Below the pieces are notes generated by a model. The model was not told where the DNA came from. It saw nothing but the letters and a program-made list of their open reading frames with translations, and did not search any database. This document shows, piece by piece, positions 7,335 to 15,710 of a DNA stretch of 64,000 bases. The translations under genes were made by a program, and so were the position numbers. Source of the DNA: Rhizobium vallis (GTDB taxonomy: Bacteria; Pseudomonadota; Alphaproteobacteria; Rhizobiales; Rhizobiaceae); the NCBI RefSeq assembly GCF_003985155.1, contig NZ_ML133696.1, forward strand, positions 163,876 through 227,875, given 5' to 3'. Position 1 is the stretch's first letter. The number at the start of each line of letters is the position of its first letter.

Positions 7335-8309
7335 TTACTCCGCTGCCACGGCGACGGGCATGTGGCCCGTCAGATAACGCTCGGCTTCAAGCGCCGCCAT
7401 GCACCCCAGGCCGGCGGCAGTAATCGCCTGGCGGAACGTATCGTCGGTCACGTCGCCTGCGGCATAGACACCCTCCAGGCTGGTCGCGGTCGAATCCGGC
7501 GCCGTCCAGAGATAGCCATTGTCCTTCAGCTTCAGCTTGCCCTTGAAGAGTTCGGTCGCCGGGGCGTGGCCGATGGCGACGAAGACGCCGTCGATCGGCA
7601 TCTCGGTGATCGTGCCGGTTCTGACGTCGCGCAGACGCGCGCCGGATACGGATGGCGGCATCGGGGGCTTGGCCGGTGCGCCGGTTATTTCGGCCACTTC
7701 GGTGTTCCACAGCACCTTGACGTTTTCCTTCGCGAACAGGCGTTCCTGCAGGATCTTCTCTGCGCGGAAGGAGTCGCGGCGGTGCACCAACGTGACCGAT
7801 TTGGCGATATTGGAGAGATAGAGCGCTTCTTCGACGGCGCTGTTGCCGCCGCCGACCACGATCACGTCCTTCTTGCGATAGAAGAAACCGTCGCAGGTGG
7901 CGCAAGCCGAAACGCCGAAGCCCTGGAAATGCTGCTCGCTCTCGATGCCCAGCCACTTGGCCTTGGCGCCGGTGGCGATGATCAGCGTATCCGCGGTCCA
8001 GACCTGGCCGCTGTCGGTGCGGGCGACGAAGGGGCGCTGGTTCATATCGACTTCGGTCACGAGGTCGTTGACGATCTCGGCGCCGACATGTTTTGCCTGC
8101 TGCAGCATCTGCTCCATCAGCCAGGGACCCTGGATCGGATCGGCAAAGCCCGGATAATTCTCGACGTCGGTGGTAATCATCAGCTGGCCGCCCTGTTCGA
8201 GACCGGCGATCAGAACCGGCTTCAGCATGGCGCGCGCGGCATAGACCGCGGCGGTATAGCCGGCGGGTCCGGAACCGATGATGAGCACCTTCGTGTGGCG
8301 GGCAGGCAT
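7335..8309 (-). CDS. trxB: Thioredoxin-disulfide reductase
   Basis: This 324-aa low-molecular-weight thioredoxin reductase transfers electrons from NADPH through FAD to thioredoxin in the cytosol. The FAD-binding motif GSGPAGYTAAVYAARA is near the N-terminus, the redox-active CATC pair lies in SACATCDGFF, the NADPH Rossmann motif is GGGNSAVEEAL, and the C-terminal GVYAAGDVTD motif is present. It is immediately upstream of lsrB and probably co-transcribed, linking thiol reduction to its redox regulator. It is divergent from the Lrp gene at 8541. Confidence 0.97.
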   Translation of the reverse strand: MPARHTKVLIIGSGPAGYTAAVYAARAMLKPVLIAGLEQGGQLMITTDVENYPGFADPIQGPWLMEQMLQQAKHVGAEIVNDLVTEVDMNQRPFVARTDSGQVWTADTLIIATGAKAKWLGIESEQHFQGFGVSACATCDGFFYRKKDVIVVGGGNSAVEEALYLSNIAKSVTLVHRRDSFRAEKILQERLFAKENVKVLWNTEVAEITGAPAKPPMPPSVSGARLRDVRTGTITEMPIDGVFVAIGHAPATELFKGKLKLKDNGYLWTAPDSTATSLEGVYAAGDVTDDTFRQAITAAGLGCMAALEAERYLTGHMPVAVAAE

Positions 8310-8540
8310 GTCATTTCCTTTCGACTGGCAGGAGAGCGGCGGCTAGGTGGCGATTGCGGCCGTTTCGCGGTCCATGCGCCATTTATGAACGTCCAATGCT
8401 ATTATTCAAGGGCAGCCTTGCATTACCAACAAGGCAAATCGCCCTGTTGTGCAAGAATCCGTCATCACAGTGAAACTTTCTTGCGTATTCCGCCGCTTTA
8501 TATAGAAGCTCGCCGCGGGGAATTAAAGAAAGGCCATGAT

Positions 8541-9008
8541 GTGGGGCGCACGGAACTCGACGTCATCGACATAAAGATCCTCCGGGAGCTGCAGGCCGAC
8601 GGCCGCATGACCAACGTCGAGCTCGCCGACCGCGTCGGCATCTCGGCGCCGCCCTGCCTGCGCCGAGTGCGCAAGCTCGAGGAAGCCGGGGTCATCGAGG
8701 GCTATCACGCGATGCTGAACAGCCCGAAACTCGGCTTCGACCTCGTCGCCTTCTGCATGGTCGGCCTCAAGCACCAGTCGGAAGGCAACCTCAAGTCTTT
8801 TGCCGCCGCCACCACCGAATGGCCGCTGGTGCGCCAGGCCTGGATGGTCTCGGGCGACAGCGATTTTCTGCTGCATTGCGTGGCGGAAAACCTCACCAGC
8901 TTCCAGGATTTCGTCATCGAAGTGCTGACGGCGAACGAGCACGTGGATACCGTGCGCACCATGCTGACGATCCGGCAGGTGAAGAAGCTGGGCCTGGTGG
9001 AAGTCTAA
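8541..9008 (+). CDS. Lrp/AsnC family transcriptional regulator
   Basis: This 155-aa Lrp-type protein has an N-terminal helix-turn-helix (MTNVELADRVGISAPPCLRRVRKLE, about residues 18-42) and a C-terminal RAM effector domain. The GTG at 8541 is chosen because it is in frame, is preceded by AAAGAAAGG with seven bases spacing, and gives the family length; the longer open frame upstream is antisense to trxB. It is divergent from trxB, as in other rhizobia. An inverted repeat GCCTTG-9-CAAGGC at 8415-8435 lies in the shared promoter region and could be an operator. The ligand is unknown, probably an amino acid. Confidence 0.9.
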   Translation: MGRTELDVIDIKILRELQADGRMTNVELADRVGISAPPCLRRVRKLEEAGVIEGYHAMLNSPKLGFDLVAFCMVGLKHQSEGNLKSFAAATTEWPLVRQAWMVSGDSDFLLHCVAENLTSFQDFVIEVLTANEHVDTVRTMLTIRQVKKLGLVEV

Positions 9009-9031
9009 ACGACTTCGAGCCTTGATCGCCG

Positions 9032-10378
9032 CTACTTGCGCGAGGCATAGCCGCCGCGGTTGATGCCGTGGCGCTGGAGCTTGTCGTAGAAGGTCTTTCT
9101 GGGAATGCCGAGCGCTTCGATGGTGCGGCGCACGTCGCCGTCATTGGCCGAGAGCGCGTCACGGATGATTTCCGCCTCATAGCGTTCCAGCCGTTCGGGA
9201 AGCGTGCCGCCCGTCGCCGGTTGAGGAATTGCTGCCGTTCCCCCGCCTTCAACGCCGAGCACCACGCGTTCGGCATAATGGGAAAGCTCGCGGACATTGC
9301 CCGGCCACGCATGGGCGGCAAGATGGCGGCGAACATTTTCTGAAAGCTGCGGGACATCGCGGCGGAAGCGCTCGGCGGCGCGCGCAGCGAAATGGGAAAA
9401 CAGCAGCGGAATATCCTCGCGGCGTTCTCTCAGCGGCGGAATAGAGATCGTCACGACGTTCAGCCGGTAATAGAGATCCTCGCGAAAATCGCCGCGCACA
9501 TCGGGATCTCCGAGGTCGATCTTGGCAGCCGCGACGACGCGCAGATCGACCGGGCGCACCTCGTTGGTGCCGAGCGGGGTGATTTCGCGCATCTCCAGCA
9601 CACGCAGCATCTTGACCTGCGTAGCCAGAGGCATGCTTTCGATCTCGTCGAGGAAAAGCGTGCCGCCGCTTGCGTGTTCGATGCGGCCGGTGCGGCGCTT
9701 CTGGGCGCCGGTAAAGGCGCCGGCCTCGTGGCCGAAGAGCTCGCTTTCGATGACGGTTTCGGGGAGCGCCCCGCAGTTCAGCGCCACGAAATTGCCCTTC
9801 CGGCGGCGGCTCCACTGATGCAGGATCTGGGCGACGACTTCCTTGCCGCTGCCGGTTTCGCCGGCGACAAGCACGTCCACATCGGTATCGGCGATGTGGC
9901 GAAGAATGTTTCTCAAGTTTTCCATGACGGGCGTCTGGCCGATCAGGGGCAAGGTTTCCTGCGCGTTTTCGGCAGCCCTGCGCAGCATGCGATTTTCCAG
10001 GACGAGCCGCCGTTTTTCGCTGGCGCGGCGCACGCTTTGGACGAGCCGGTCGGCCGGAAAGGGCTTGGCGATGAAATCATAGGCGCCATCCTGGATGGCC
10101 TGGACGGCCATCGGAATATCGCCGTGGCCGGTCATCAATATCACCGGCAGGTCTGCATCCATGCCCTTGAGCGTGGCGAACATTTGCAGCCCGTCGATTT
10201 CCGGCATACGGATGTCGGTGACGATCGGGCCGGCAAAATCCGCCGGCAGATCCGCCAGCGCGGCTTTCGCACCGTCATAGGCCGAAACGGAAAAGCCGGC
10301 GAGTTCGAGCGTCTGGGCGGTGGCGCGGCGCAAATCCTTGTCGTCGTCGATCAGCGCGACGGGGCTTAATGTGTCCAT
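9032..10378 (-). CDS. dctD: C4-dicarboxylate transport response regulator DctD
   Basis: This 448-aa NtrC-type activator has a receiver domain with phospho-acceptor Asp55 (in VTDIRMPE), an AAA+ domain with Walker A GETGSGKE and a GAFTGA-type sigma-54 loop (AGAFTGAQKR), and a Fis-type DNA-binding domain at the C-terminus. Phosphorylated by DctB, it activates the sigma-54 promoter of dctA when succinate, fumarate or malate is present. It lies four bases after dctB in the same operon. The divergent dctA gene with a matching -24/-12 promoter and upstream palindromes completes the regulon. Confidence 0.96.
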   Translation of the reverse strand: MDTLSPVALIDDDKDLRRATAQTLELAGFSVSAYDGAKAALADLPADFAGPIVTDIRMPEIDGLQMFATLKGMDADLPVILMTGHGDIPMAVQAIQDGAYDFIAKPFPADRLVQSVRRASEKRRLVLENRMLRRAAENAQETLPLIGQTPVMENLRNILRHIADTDVDVLVAGETGSGKEVVAQILHQWSRRRKGNFVALNCGALPETVIESELFGHEAGAFTGAQKRRTGRIEHASGGTLFLDEIESMPLATQVKMLRVLEMREITPLGTNEVRPVDLRVVAAAKIDLGDPDVRGDFREDLYYRLNVVTISIPPLRERREDIPLLFSHFAARAAERFRRDVPQLSENVRRHLAAHAWPGNVRELSHYAERVVLGVEGGGTAAIPQPATGGTLPERLERYEAEIIRDALSANDGDVRRTIEALGIPRKTFYDKLQRHGINRGGYASRK

Positions 10379-10382
10379 GATC

Positions 10383-12254
10383 TCAAGCCCTCCTCAGGTG
10401 AACGATGAACCGGGTTCCCTTGTCGTCGCTGTCGACCTCCATTCGGCCGCCGTAATCGCCGACGATATCCTTGGAGATGACGAGCCCGAGGCCAAGACCC
10501 TTTTCCTTCGAAGTGTTGAACGGCGTGAACAGGCCTTTGCGGATTTCAGGCGAAATGCCGGGGCCGTTGTCGGCAACCGTCAGCGTCACCGTCTCCGCAT
10601 CGACCGAGGTCCTGACTTCGACGCGGCCGAGATCGGCCTTCGGGGCAATCGCTTCCAGCGCGTTCTGAAGCAGGTTGATGAGCACCTGTTCGAGGCGGAT
10701 CCTGTTTCCCATGACCTGCAGGTCGGCGGGCGGCAGGTCGATGTCGAGCGTATCCATGCGCCCGGCAAAGCGGCTGCGGAGCAGCATCACGGCCCCTTCG
10801 ATGACGTCCTTTAAACCGGTCGGCTCGGCACTGCCGCGGCCCTTGCGGGCAAAGGTCTTCAGTTCCTCGGTGATCGCGCCGATGCGCTCCGTCAGCGCCG
10901 CGATGTCCTCGAGATTTTCGCCGGCGGGCGCGGTTTGGCCACGATCGAGGAAGGTGCGGGCGTTGTCCGCATAGGCACGGATGGTTGCGACCGGCTGGTT
11001 GATCTCGTGGGCGACGCCGGCGGCCACCTGGCCGAGGATCGCCAGGCGGTTCGCCTGCACGAGATCCTGCTGCACCGCCTGCAGCTTCTGTTCCGTGCTC
11101 CTGTGGCCGATGATTTCGGCCTGCAGCCGGTCGCGCGCCTGGCTGAGATCGAGCGTCCGCTCGACTACCCGCCGTTCCAGCTCCTCCCGCGCCTGCTGCT
11201 CCCTTGATATCCTGAGGGTGACCGCCTGGCGCCGGCGCAGCAGGAAGGCAGCGCCGGCAAGCAGCGGCAAGAGGGTGAGGAGCGCCAGCATGCGGGCTTC
11301 GCGAATTCCGGCATCGACGGAGGGGCCGAGCGCCACCAGATGCTGCAAATGCCAGGCCGTCTCGGGAACCGGCGTGCCGACATCGAGAAACCTGGTCTTC
11401 CCGGCGCCGCCCGGCATGACGATCTCGACGACATCGAGCCTGTCGCCAAGATTGCGGACGGTATCGAGCGGCAGGGGCTGAAGCGGCGCATCGCCGAACT
11501 GCAGGCTTTCGCGGATCGCGGTCAACCGATCCCCGGCGATCCGGCCGATCGTCATGAACCGCCACGACGGAATGCTGGTGATGAGGACGATGCCCCGGTC
11601 GTCGACGACGTAGGAGGGGGCGTCTGTGGCGTTCCAATCCGCCTCGACATCGTCGAATTCCACCTTGACCACGACGACACCGAGCAGGCCGTTGCTGCCG
11701 GATATCCGCTCCGAGATATAAAGACCGGGTTTCTTGCTGACGGTGCCCAGGGCGAAATGCTCGGCCTGTCCTTGGGCGACGGCGCCCTGAAAATATTCCC
11801 GGAAGCGATAGTCATTGCCGACGAAGCTGGTCGGCTCGCGCCAGTTGCTGGCCGAAACGGCCATGCCGTCCTTGTCGATGACATAGATGACGGCGGCCTT
11901 CGTGCCTGCCGCCAGCATTTCCAGTTTCTGGCTGAGCCGCTCGAAGGCGCCGGCATCGCTTGTCTCCAGTGCTGCGGCGAGCGCGTTGTCCTGTGACAGC
12001 ACGAAGGGAAGGGCTCGGTATTTTTCAAGGACGGTGCGCAGCAAGGCCGCGTTAAGCCTTGCATCCATATGCGCCTGCTCCTCGAGAGCGGCCTCCGCCC
12101 GGTACCGGCCGATCTCGCCGCTTGCCCAGAGGCTTGCGGTGACGGCAAGGAGCGCGACGACCGCATAGGCCCACCACATCCGACGGATGCGATGGTGCAG
12201 GGGCAGGGCGGGCCACAGCGACGACACGGACAAAGACATGCGGAATTTGTGCAT
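10383..12254 (-). CDS. dctB: C4-dicarboxylate sensor histidine kinase DctB
   Basis: This is a 623-aa membrane sensor kinase. A transmembrane helix (WWAYAVVALLAVTASLW) is followed by a periplasmic double-PAS sensing region of about 270 residues and a second helix near LLTLLPLLAGAAFLL. A cytoplasmic coiled coil, a HisKA box with the phospho-His in GVAHEINQPVATIRAY, and an HATPase with DNGPGIS and GLGLGLVISK complete it. It senses external dicarboxylates, interacts with DctA, and phosphorylates DctD. In-frame ATGs at 12254 and 12239 are both possible; the longer form would overlap one of the upstream palindromes. No strong ribosome site decides. Confidence 0.95.
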   Translation of the reverse strand: MHKFRMSLSVSSLWPALPLHHRIRRMWWAYAVVALLAVTASLWASGEIGRYRAEAALEEQAHMDARLNAALLRTVLEKYRALPFVLSQDNALAAALETSDAGAFERLSQKLEMLAAGTKAAVIYVIDKDGMAVSASNWREPTSFVGNDYRFREYFQGAVAQGQAEHFALGTVSKKPGLYISERISGSNGLLGVVVVKVEFDDVEADWNATDAPSYVVDDRGIVLITSIPSWRFMTIGRIAGDRLTAIRESLQFGDAPLQPLPLDTVRNLGDRLDVVEIVMPGGAGKTRFLDVGTPVPETAWHLQHLVALGPSVDAGIREARMLALLTLLPLLAGAAFLLRRRQAVTLRISREQQAREELERRVVERTLDLSQARDRLQAEIIGHRSTEQKLQAVQQDLVQANRLAILGQVAAGVAHEINQPVATIRAYADNARTFLDRGQTAPAGENLEDIAALTERIGAITEELKTFARKGRGSAEPTGLKDVIEGAVMLLRSRFAGRMDTLDIDLPPADLQVMGNRIRLEQVLINLLQNALEAIAPKADLGRVEVRTSVDAETVTLTVADNGPGISPEIRKGLFTPFNTSKEKGLGLGLVISKDIVGDYGGRMEVDSDDKGTRFIVHLRRA

Positions 12255-12298
12255 TTTTCGGCACTGGATGCAAATGGATTTGTGCGGATTTCCGCATT
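12246..12298. promoter_or_regulatory. Candidate DctD upstream activating sites
   Basis: Two related dyads lie about 75-150 bp before the dctA sigma-54 promoter. The better one, at 12283-12296, is TGCGGA-TT-TCCGCA preceded by TTTG. The weaker one at 12249-12264 has GTGC and GCAC arms, also preceded by TTT. Tandem DctD sites are known in this position in Rhizobium; assignment is by position and symmetry. Confidence 0.6.
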
Positions 12299-12371
12299 TC
12301 TTAAAGAAGCGTTGACGGGCTTAGAAATTATTAATCAACAAAATCAGTTATTTATGATGGCTTCACGAAAC

Positions 12372-12386
12372 TGGCACGACGATTGC
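12372..12386 (+). promoter_or_regulatory. Sigma-54 promoter of dctA
   Basis: TGGCACG-4-TTGC matches the RpoN consensus perfectly, with GG at 12373-12374 and GC at 12385-12386. Transcription should start near 12398, leaving about an 80-base leader before the dctA ATG at 12479. Confidence 0.9.
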
Positions 12387-12478
12387 GAAGGAGCTGTCAA
12401 CAACGGCTGAGCTGTTGGATTGAAGCGAACGGCTCGGGAGGCCGGAGTTCGTTCCGGACGAGCCTTTAGGAGGACATC

Positions 12479-13810
12479 ATGATCGCAGCACCATCGCATG
12501 CAGTCGCAGAGAGCAAGGGCAGGAAGCCCTTCTATTCCCATCTTTACGTTCAGGTTCTCGCGGCCATCGCTGCGGGCATCATTCTCGGTCACTTCTATCC
12601 CGACCTCGGCACGCAGCTGAAGCCGCTCGGCGATGCCTTCATCAAGCTCGTCAAGATGGTGATCGCGCCGGTGATCTTCCTGACGGTGGCGACCGGCATC
12701 GCCGGCATGAGCGACCTGAAGAAGGTCGGTCGCGTTGCCGGCAAGGCGATGCTGTACTTCCTGACCTTCTCGACGCTGGCGCTCGTCATCGGCATGATCG
12801 TCGCCAATGTGGTCCAGCCCGGCGCCGGCATGAACATCGATCCGGCCTCGCTCGACCCGAAGACCGTCGCCACCTTTGCCGAGAAGGCGCATGAGCAGAG
12901 CATCGTCGGCTTCCTCACCAACATCATTCCGACGACGATCGTCGGCGCTTTTGCCGATGGCGACATTCTGCAGGTGCTGTTCTTCTCGGTGCTCTTCGGC
13001 ATCGCGCTCGCCATGGTCGGCGAGAAGGGCGAGCAGGTCGTCAATTTCCTCAATGCCCTGACGGCTCCAGTCTTCAAGCTCGTCGCCATCCTGATGAAGG
13101 CCGCCCCGATCGGTGCCTTCGGCGCCATGGCCTTCACCATCGGCAAATACGGCATCGGATCGATCGCCAACCTCGCCATGCTGATCGGCACCTTCTATCT
13201 CACCTCGTTGCTCTTCGTGCTTGTCGTTCTCGGCGCCGTCGCCCGCTATAACGGCTTCTCGATCCTGGCGCTGCTGCGTTACATCAAGGAAGAGCTGCTG
13301 CTGGTCTTGGGAACCTCGTCTTCGGAGGCAGCGCTTCCGGGACTGATGAACAAGATGGAAAAGGCCGGCTGCAAGCGCTCGGTCGTCGGTCTCGTCATCC
13401 CCACGGGCTATTCCTTCAATCTCGACGGCACGAATATCTACATGACGCTGGCGGCCCTCTTCATTGCCCAGGCAACCGGCATCAATCTCTCCTGGGGTGA
13501 CCAGATCCTGCTGCTCCTGGTGGCGATGCTGAGCTCCAAGGGTGCTGCAGGCATCACCGGCGCCGGCTTCATCACCCTTGCCGCGACCCTCTCCGTCGTG
13601 CCCTCCGTGCCGGTCGCCGGCATGGCGCTCATCCTCGGTATCGACCGCTTCATGTCGGAGTGCCGGGCGCTGACGAACCTCGTCGGCAATGCCGTTGCGA
13701 CGATCGTCGTGGCGCGCTGGGAAAAGGAGCTCGACACCGTGCAGCTCGCCGCGGCGCTGGGCGGCCATGCCGAAGACACGTCTGCTGCCGGACTGCAGCC
13801 GGCGGAATAA
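12479..13810 (+). CDS. dctA: C4-dicarboxylate/proton symporter DctA
   Basis: This 443-aa DAACS-family inner-membrane carrier takes up succinate, fumarate and malate, the main plant carbon supplied to bacteroids. It shows the family signatures: the serine-rich reentrant loop region LGTSSSEAALPGLMNKME, the NLDGTNIYMTLAALFIAQ motif, and the second hairpin SKGAAGITGAGF. The start is fixed by AGGAGG 5-10 bases before the ATG. It is driven by the sigma-54 promoter at 12372-12386 under DctB/DctD control and ends at a strong intrinsic terminator. Confidence 0.98.
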   Translation: MIAAPSHAVAESKGRKPFYSHLYVQVLAAIAAGIILGHFYPDLGTQLKPLGDAFIKLVKMVIAPVIFLTVATGIAGMSDLKKVGRVAGKAMLYFLTFSTLALVIGMIVANVVQPGAGMNIDPASLDPKTVATFAEKAHEQSIVGFLTNIIPTTIVGAFADGDILQVLFFSVLFGIALAMVGEKGEQVVNFLNALTAPVFKLVAILMKAAPIGAFGAMAFTIGKYGIGSIANLAMLIGTFYLTSLLFVLVVLGAVARYNGFSILALLRYIKEELLLVLGTSSSEAALPGLMNKMEKAGCKRSVVGLVIPTGYSFNLDGTNIYMTLAALFIAQATGINLSWGDQILLLLVAMLSSKGAAGITGAGFITLAATLSVVPSVPVAGMALILGIDRFMSECRALTNLVGNAVATIVVARWEKELDTVQLAAALGGHAEDTSAAGLQPAE

Positions 13811-13845
13811 CCGGCAGGCTTGTTCGTCATTTCTGGATATTGCAG

Positions 13846-13876
13846 CGGCCCGTCATCTGACGGGCCGTTTCTTTTT
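13846..13876 (+). terminator. Intrinsic terminator after dctA
   Basis: A 10-bp perfect stem CGGCCCGTCA/TGACGGGCCG with a two-base loop is followed by TTTCTTTTT. It lies between dctA and the convergent glycosyltransferase gene and may serve both directions. Confidence 0.9.
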
Positions 13877-13881
13877 CGGCT

Positions 13882-14931
13882 TCAGCCGCGGTTGTCGCCG
13901 AGGAGGCGAACATAGACGGCGCCGATTGCGGTTGCTTCTTTTTCCAGCGCGAAATTCGTCCTGACATGACGCAGCGCATTGTCGCCATGGGCAATCGCCA
14001 GAGTGGGGTCTGCAATGTAAGGGGCGATTGCCCGCGTCAGCGCCTCGCCGTCGCCGGCGGCTACCACCGAACCTGTCTCGCCTTCGGCGATGAGTTCGGC
14101 ATAGGCGCCCGCATCCGATGCGACCACGGCGGTGCGCGAGGCCATGGCTTCGAGCGGCGTCAGGCCGAAACCTTCGTTGCGGGAGGGGGCGACGTAAAGT
14201 GTCAGGCGGCGATACCAGACCTTTATATCGGGCACTTCGCCGAGGAAGAGGATACGGTCGCTGAGGCCTGCGGCGGCGACTTCCGCCTTGAGCTTGTCGC
14301 CGAAAGCGGTGTGCTCAGCCGTCACCCGGCCGGAGACGACGGCGGTCCACTCGGGATGCTGCGGCAGCAGTTCGATCATCGCCTTGATGAAAAGATCGGT
14401 GCCCTTCTGATGGCGCACACGACCGAAACAGCCGACGAGATAGCGGCCGGGCAGGCCGGTGGCGGCAATGCCGTCTTCCGCCGTTTCCGGCGGGTGGAAC
14501 AGGGAAAGATCGACGCCGTGCTGGATGACCGTATGGGGCACCTCAAGGAAGGAACCCGACCGGTCGCTGGTCGCAATCACCGCGTCCATGCGGCGGATCA
14601 GCCATTTCGTATAGGCGCTGTGGCGGCGCTGCGCGGCCGAGGTGAAGAGCAGCTTCAGCGGCATGCGCAGGAGATAGCGAAGCAGGATGCCGAAGGCCAT
14701 CTCATTGTTGCGGCGGGCGTGCCAGACGCGGCGGCGCCGACGTGTCGGCGGGCGCCACAGGCCAAAAAGCTGCGGCCATGTCAGTTTCGCCAAGCCCTCC
14801 GGCAGACCGGGGCCGAGCGTTGCGATCCGGATGCCGAGCCGGATCTGGCACGGGATCAGCTGGACGATGGTCGACGTGACGCCGGAGAGCCGGCGCTTGA
14901 AATTGGGCGCGATGATCTCGACGTCACGCAT
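13882..14931 (-). CDS. lpcC: Lipopolysaccharide core mannosyltransferase LpcC-like (GT4 family)
   Basis: This 349-aa cytoplasmic or peripheral glycosyltransferase has a GT-B fold. The GT4 donor-binding segment is GCFGRVRHQKGTDLFIKAM, and the EX7E motif region is PSRNEGFGLTPLEAMA. It probably adds mannose from GDP-mannose to the inner-core Kdo of LPS, as Rhizobium LpcC does. In R. leguminosarum lpcC is, as recalled, next to the dct genes, which fits here. The ATG at 14931 is preferred over a TTG at 14940. It follows greA by 36 bp on the same strand. GT4 membership is certain; the exact donor and acceptor are inferred. Confidence 0.82.
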   Translation of the reverse strand: MRDVEIIAPNFKRRLSGVTSTIVQLIPCQIRLGIRIATLGPGLPEGLAKLTWPQLFGLWRPPTRRRRRVWHARRNNEMAFGILLRYLLRMPLKLLFTSAAQRRHSAYTKWLIRRMDAVIATSDRSGSFLEVPHTVIQHGVDLSLFHPPETAEDGIAATGLPGRYLVGCFGRVRHQKGTDLFIKAMIELLPQHPEWTAVVSGRVTAEHTAFGDKLKAEVAAAGLSDRILFLGEVPDIKVWYRRLTLYVAPSRNEGFGLTPLEAMASRTAVVASDAGAYAELIAEGETGSVVAAGDGEALTRAIAPYIADPTLAIAHGDNALRHVRTNFALEKEATAIGAVYVRLLGDNRG

Positions 14932-14967
14932 ATCAGGCAAGGGATGGGTCTCGTGTCTGGCGGGCGA

Positions 14968-15444
14968 TCAGCCCCAGGAAACCTGGAGGATTTCGTAGGC
15001 CTTGGAGCCGCCGGGCGCATTGACCTCGATGGAATCGCCGACTTCCTTGCCGATCAGCGCACGGGCGATCGGGGAGGAGATGGAGATGCGACCGGCCTTC
15101 ACGTCGGCTTCCTGGTCGCCGACGATCTGGTAGGTCTTTTCTTCCTCGGTGTCCTCGTCGACGAGCTTCACCTTGGCGCCGAACTTGATCTTATCGCCCG
15201 ACATCTTGGTGAGGTCGATGACCTCGGCGCGCGCCGTCAGATCTTCCAGCTCGCTGATGCGGCCTTCATTGTGGCTCTGGGCTTCCTTGGCAGCGTGGTA
15301 TTCGGCGTTTTCGGAAAGGTCGCCATGGGCACGGGCTTCGGCGATCGCCTCGATGATTCGAGGGCGCTCCTCCTGCTGACGCCAGCGCAGCTCTTCCTGC
15401 AGCTTGACGAAACCACCCGGTGTCATCGGTACCTTTTCAACCAT
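14968..15444 (-). CDS. greA: Transcription elongation factor GreA
   Basis: This is a 158-aa GreA. The N-terminal coiled coil carries the acidic tip GDLSENAEYHAAKE, which reaches the RNA polymerase active site to trigger cleavage of backtracked RNA. The C-terminal FKBP-like domain ends ISSPIARALIGKEVGDSIEV. The start at 15444 (MVEKVPMTPGG) matches the family and is preceded by AAGGAC; the open frame extends further upstream without homology. It is probably co-transcribed with the downstream mannosyltransferase. Confidence 0.97.
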   Translation of the reverse strand: MVEKVPMTPGGFVKLQEELRWRQQEERPRIIEAIAEARAHGDLSENAEYHAAKEAQSHNEGRISELEDLTARAEVIDLTKMSGDKIKFGAKVKLVDEDTEEEKTYQIVGDQEADVKAGRISISSPIARALIGKEVGDSIEVNAPGGSKAYEILQVSWG

Positions 15445-15689
15445 TTTTCTGTCCTTCAGTCTCGTGTCCGCCGGCCCTTGCTTCAATGCAGTCAGGCACA
15501 CACAAAAGAAAACAGGTCCCGAAGGGGAGCTTCGGAACCGTGCCACAATCCTAGTCGAACGCTTATAGCAGATCGCCAAGGCCGATTTCCAGAAAATTCG
15601 CATGGATGAAACGTAACCCACTGCGAGACCGAGAGATGCGCCCCGAAAATGGATAGCGGCGGGATTGCCTGTATTGACTTGCTCGATGA

Positions 15690-15704
15690 GAACATATAGT
15701 GAAC
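15690..15704. promoter_or_regulatory. LexA-type SOS box (GAAC-N7-GAAC)
   Basis: GAAC at 15690-15693 and GAAC at 15701-15704, seven bases apart, match the alphaproteobacterial LexA site (GTTC-N7-GTTC read on the other strand). It lies six bases before the ATG at 15711 and overlaps a TTGACT (15674-15679) / TATAGT (15695-15700) promoter with a 15-base spacer, where a repressor would block transcription. Confidence 0.75.
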
Positions 15705-15710
15705 ATATGG

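Noticed and set aside
7293..8540. Upstream extension of the Lrp-family gene
   Set aside because: This part is antisense to trxB, and a ribosome site plus GTG at 8541 marks the true start.
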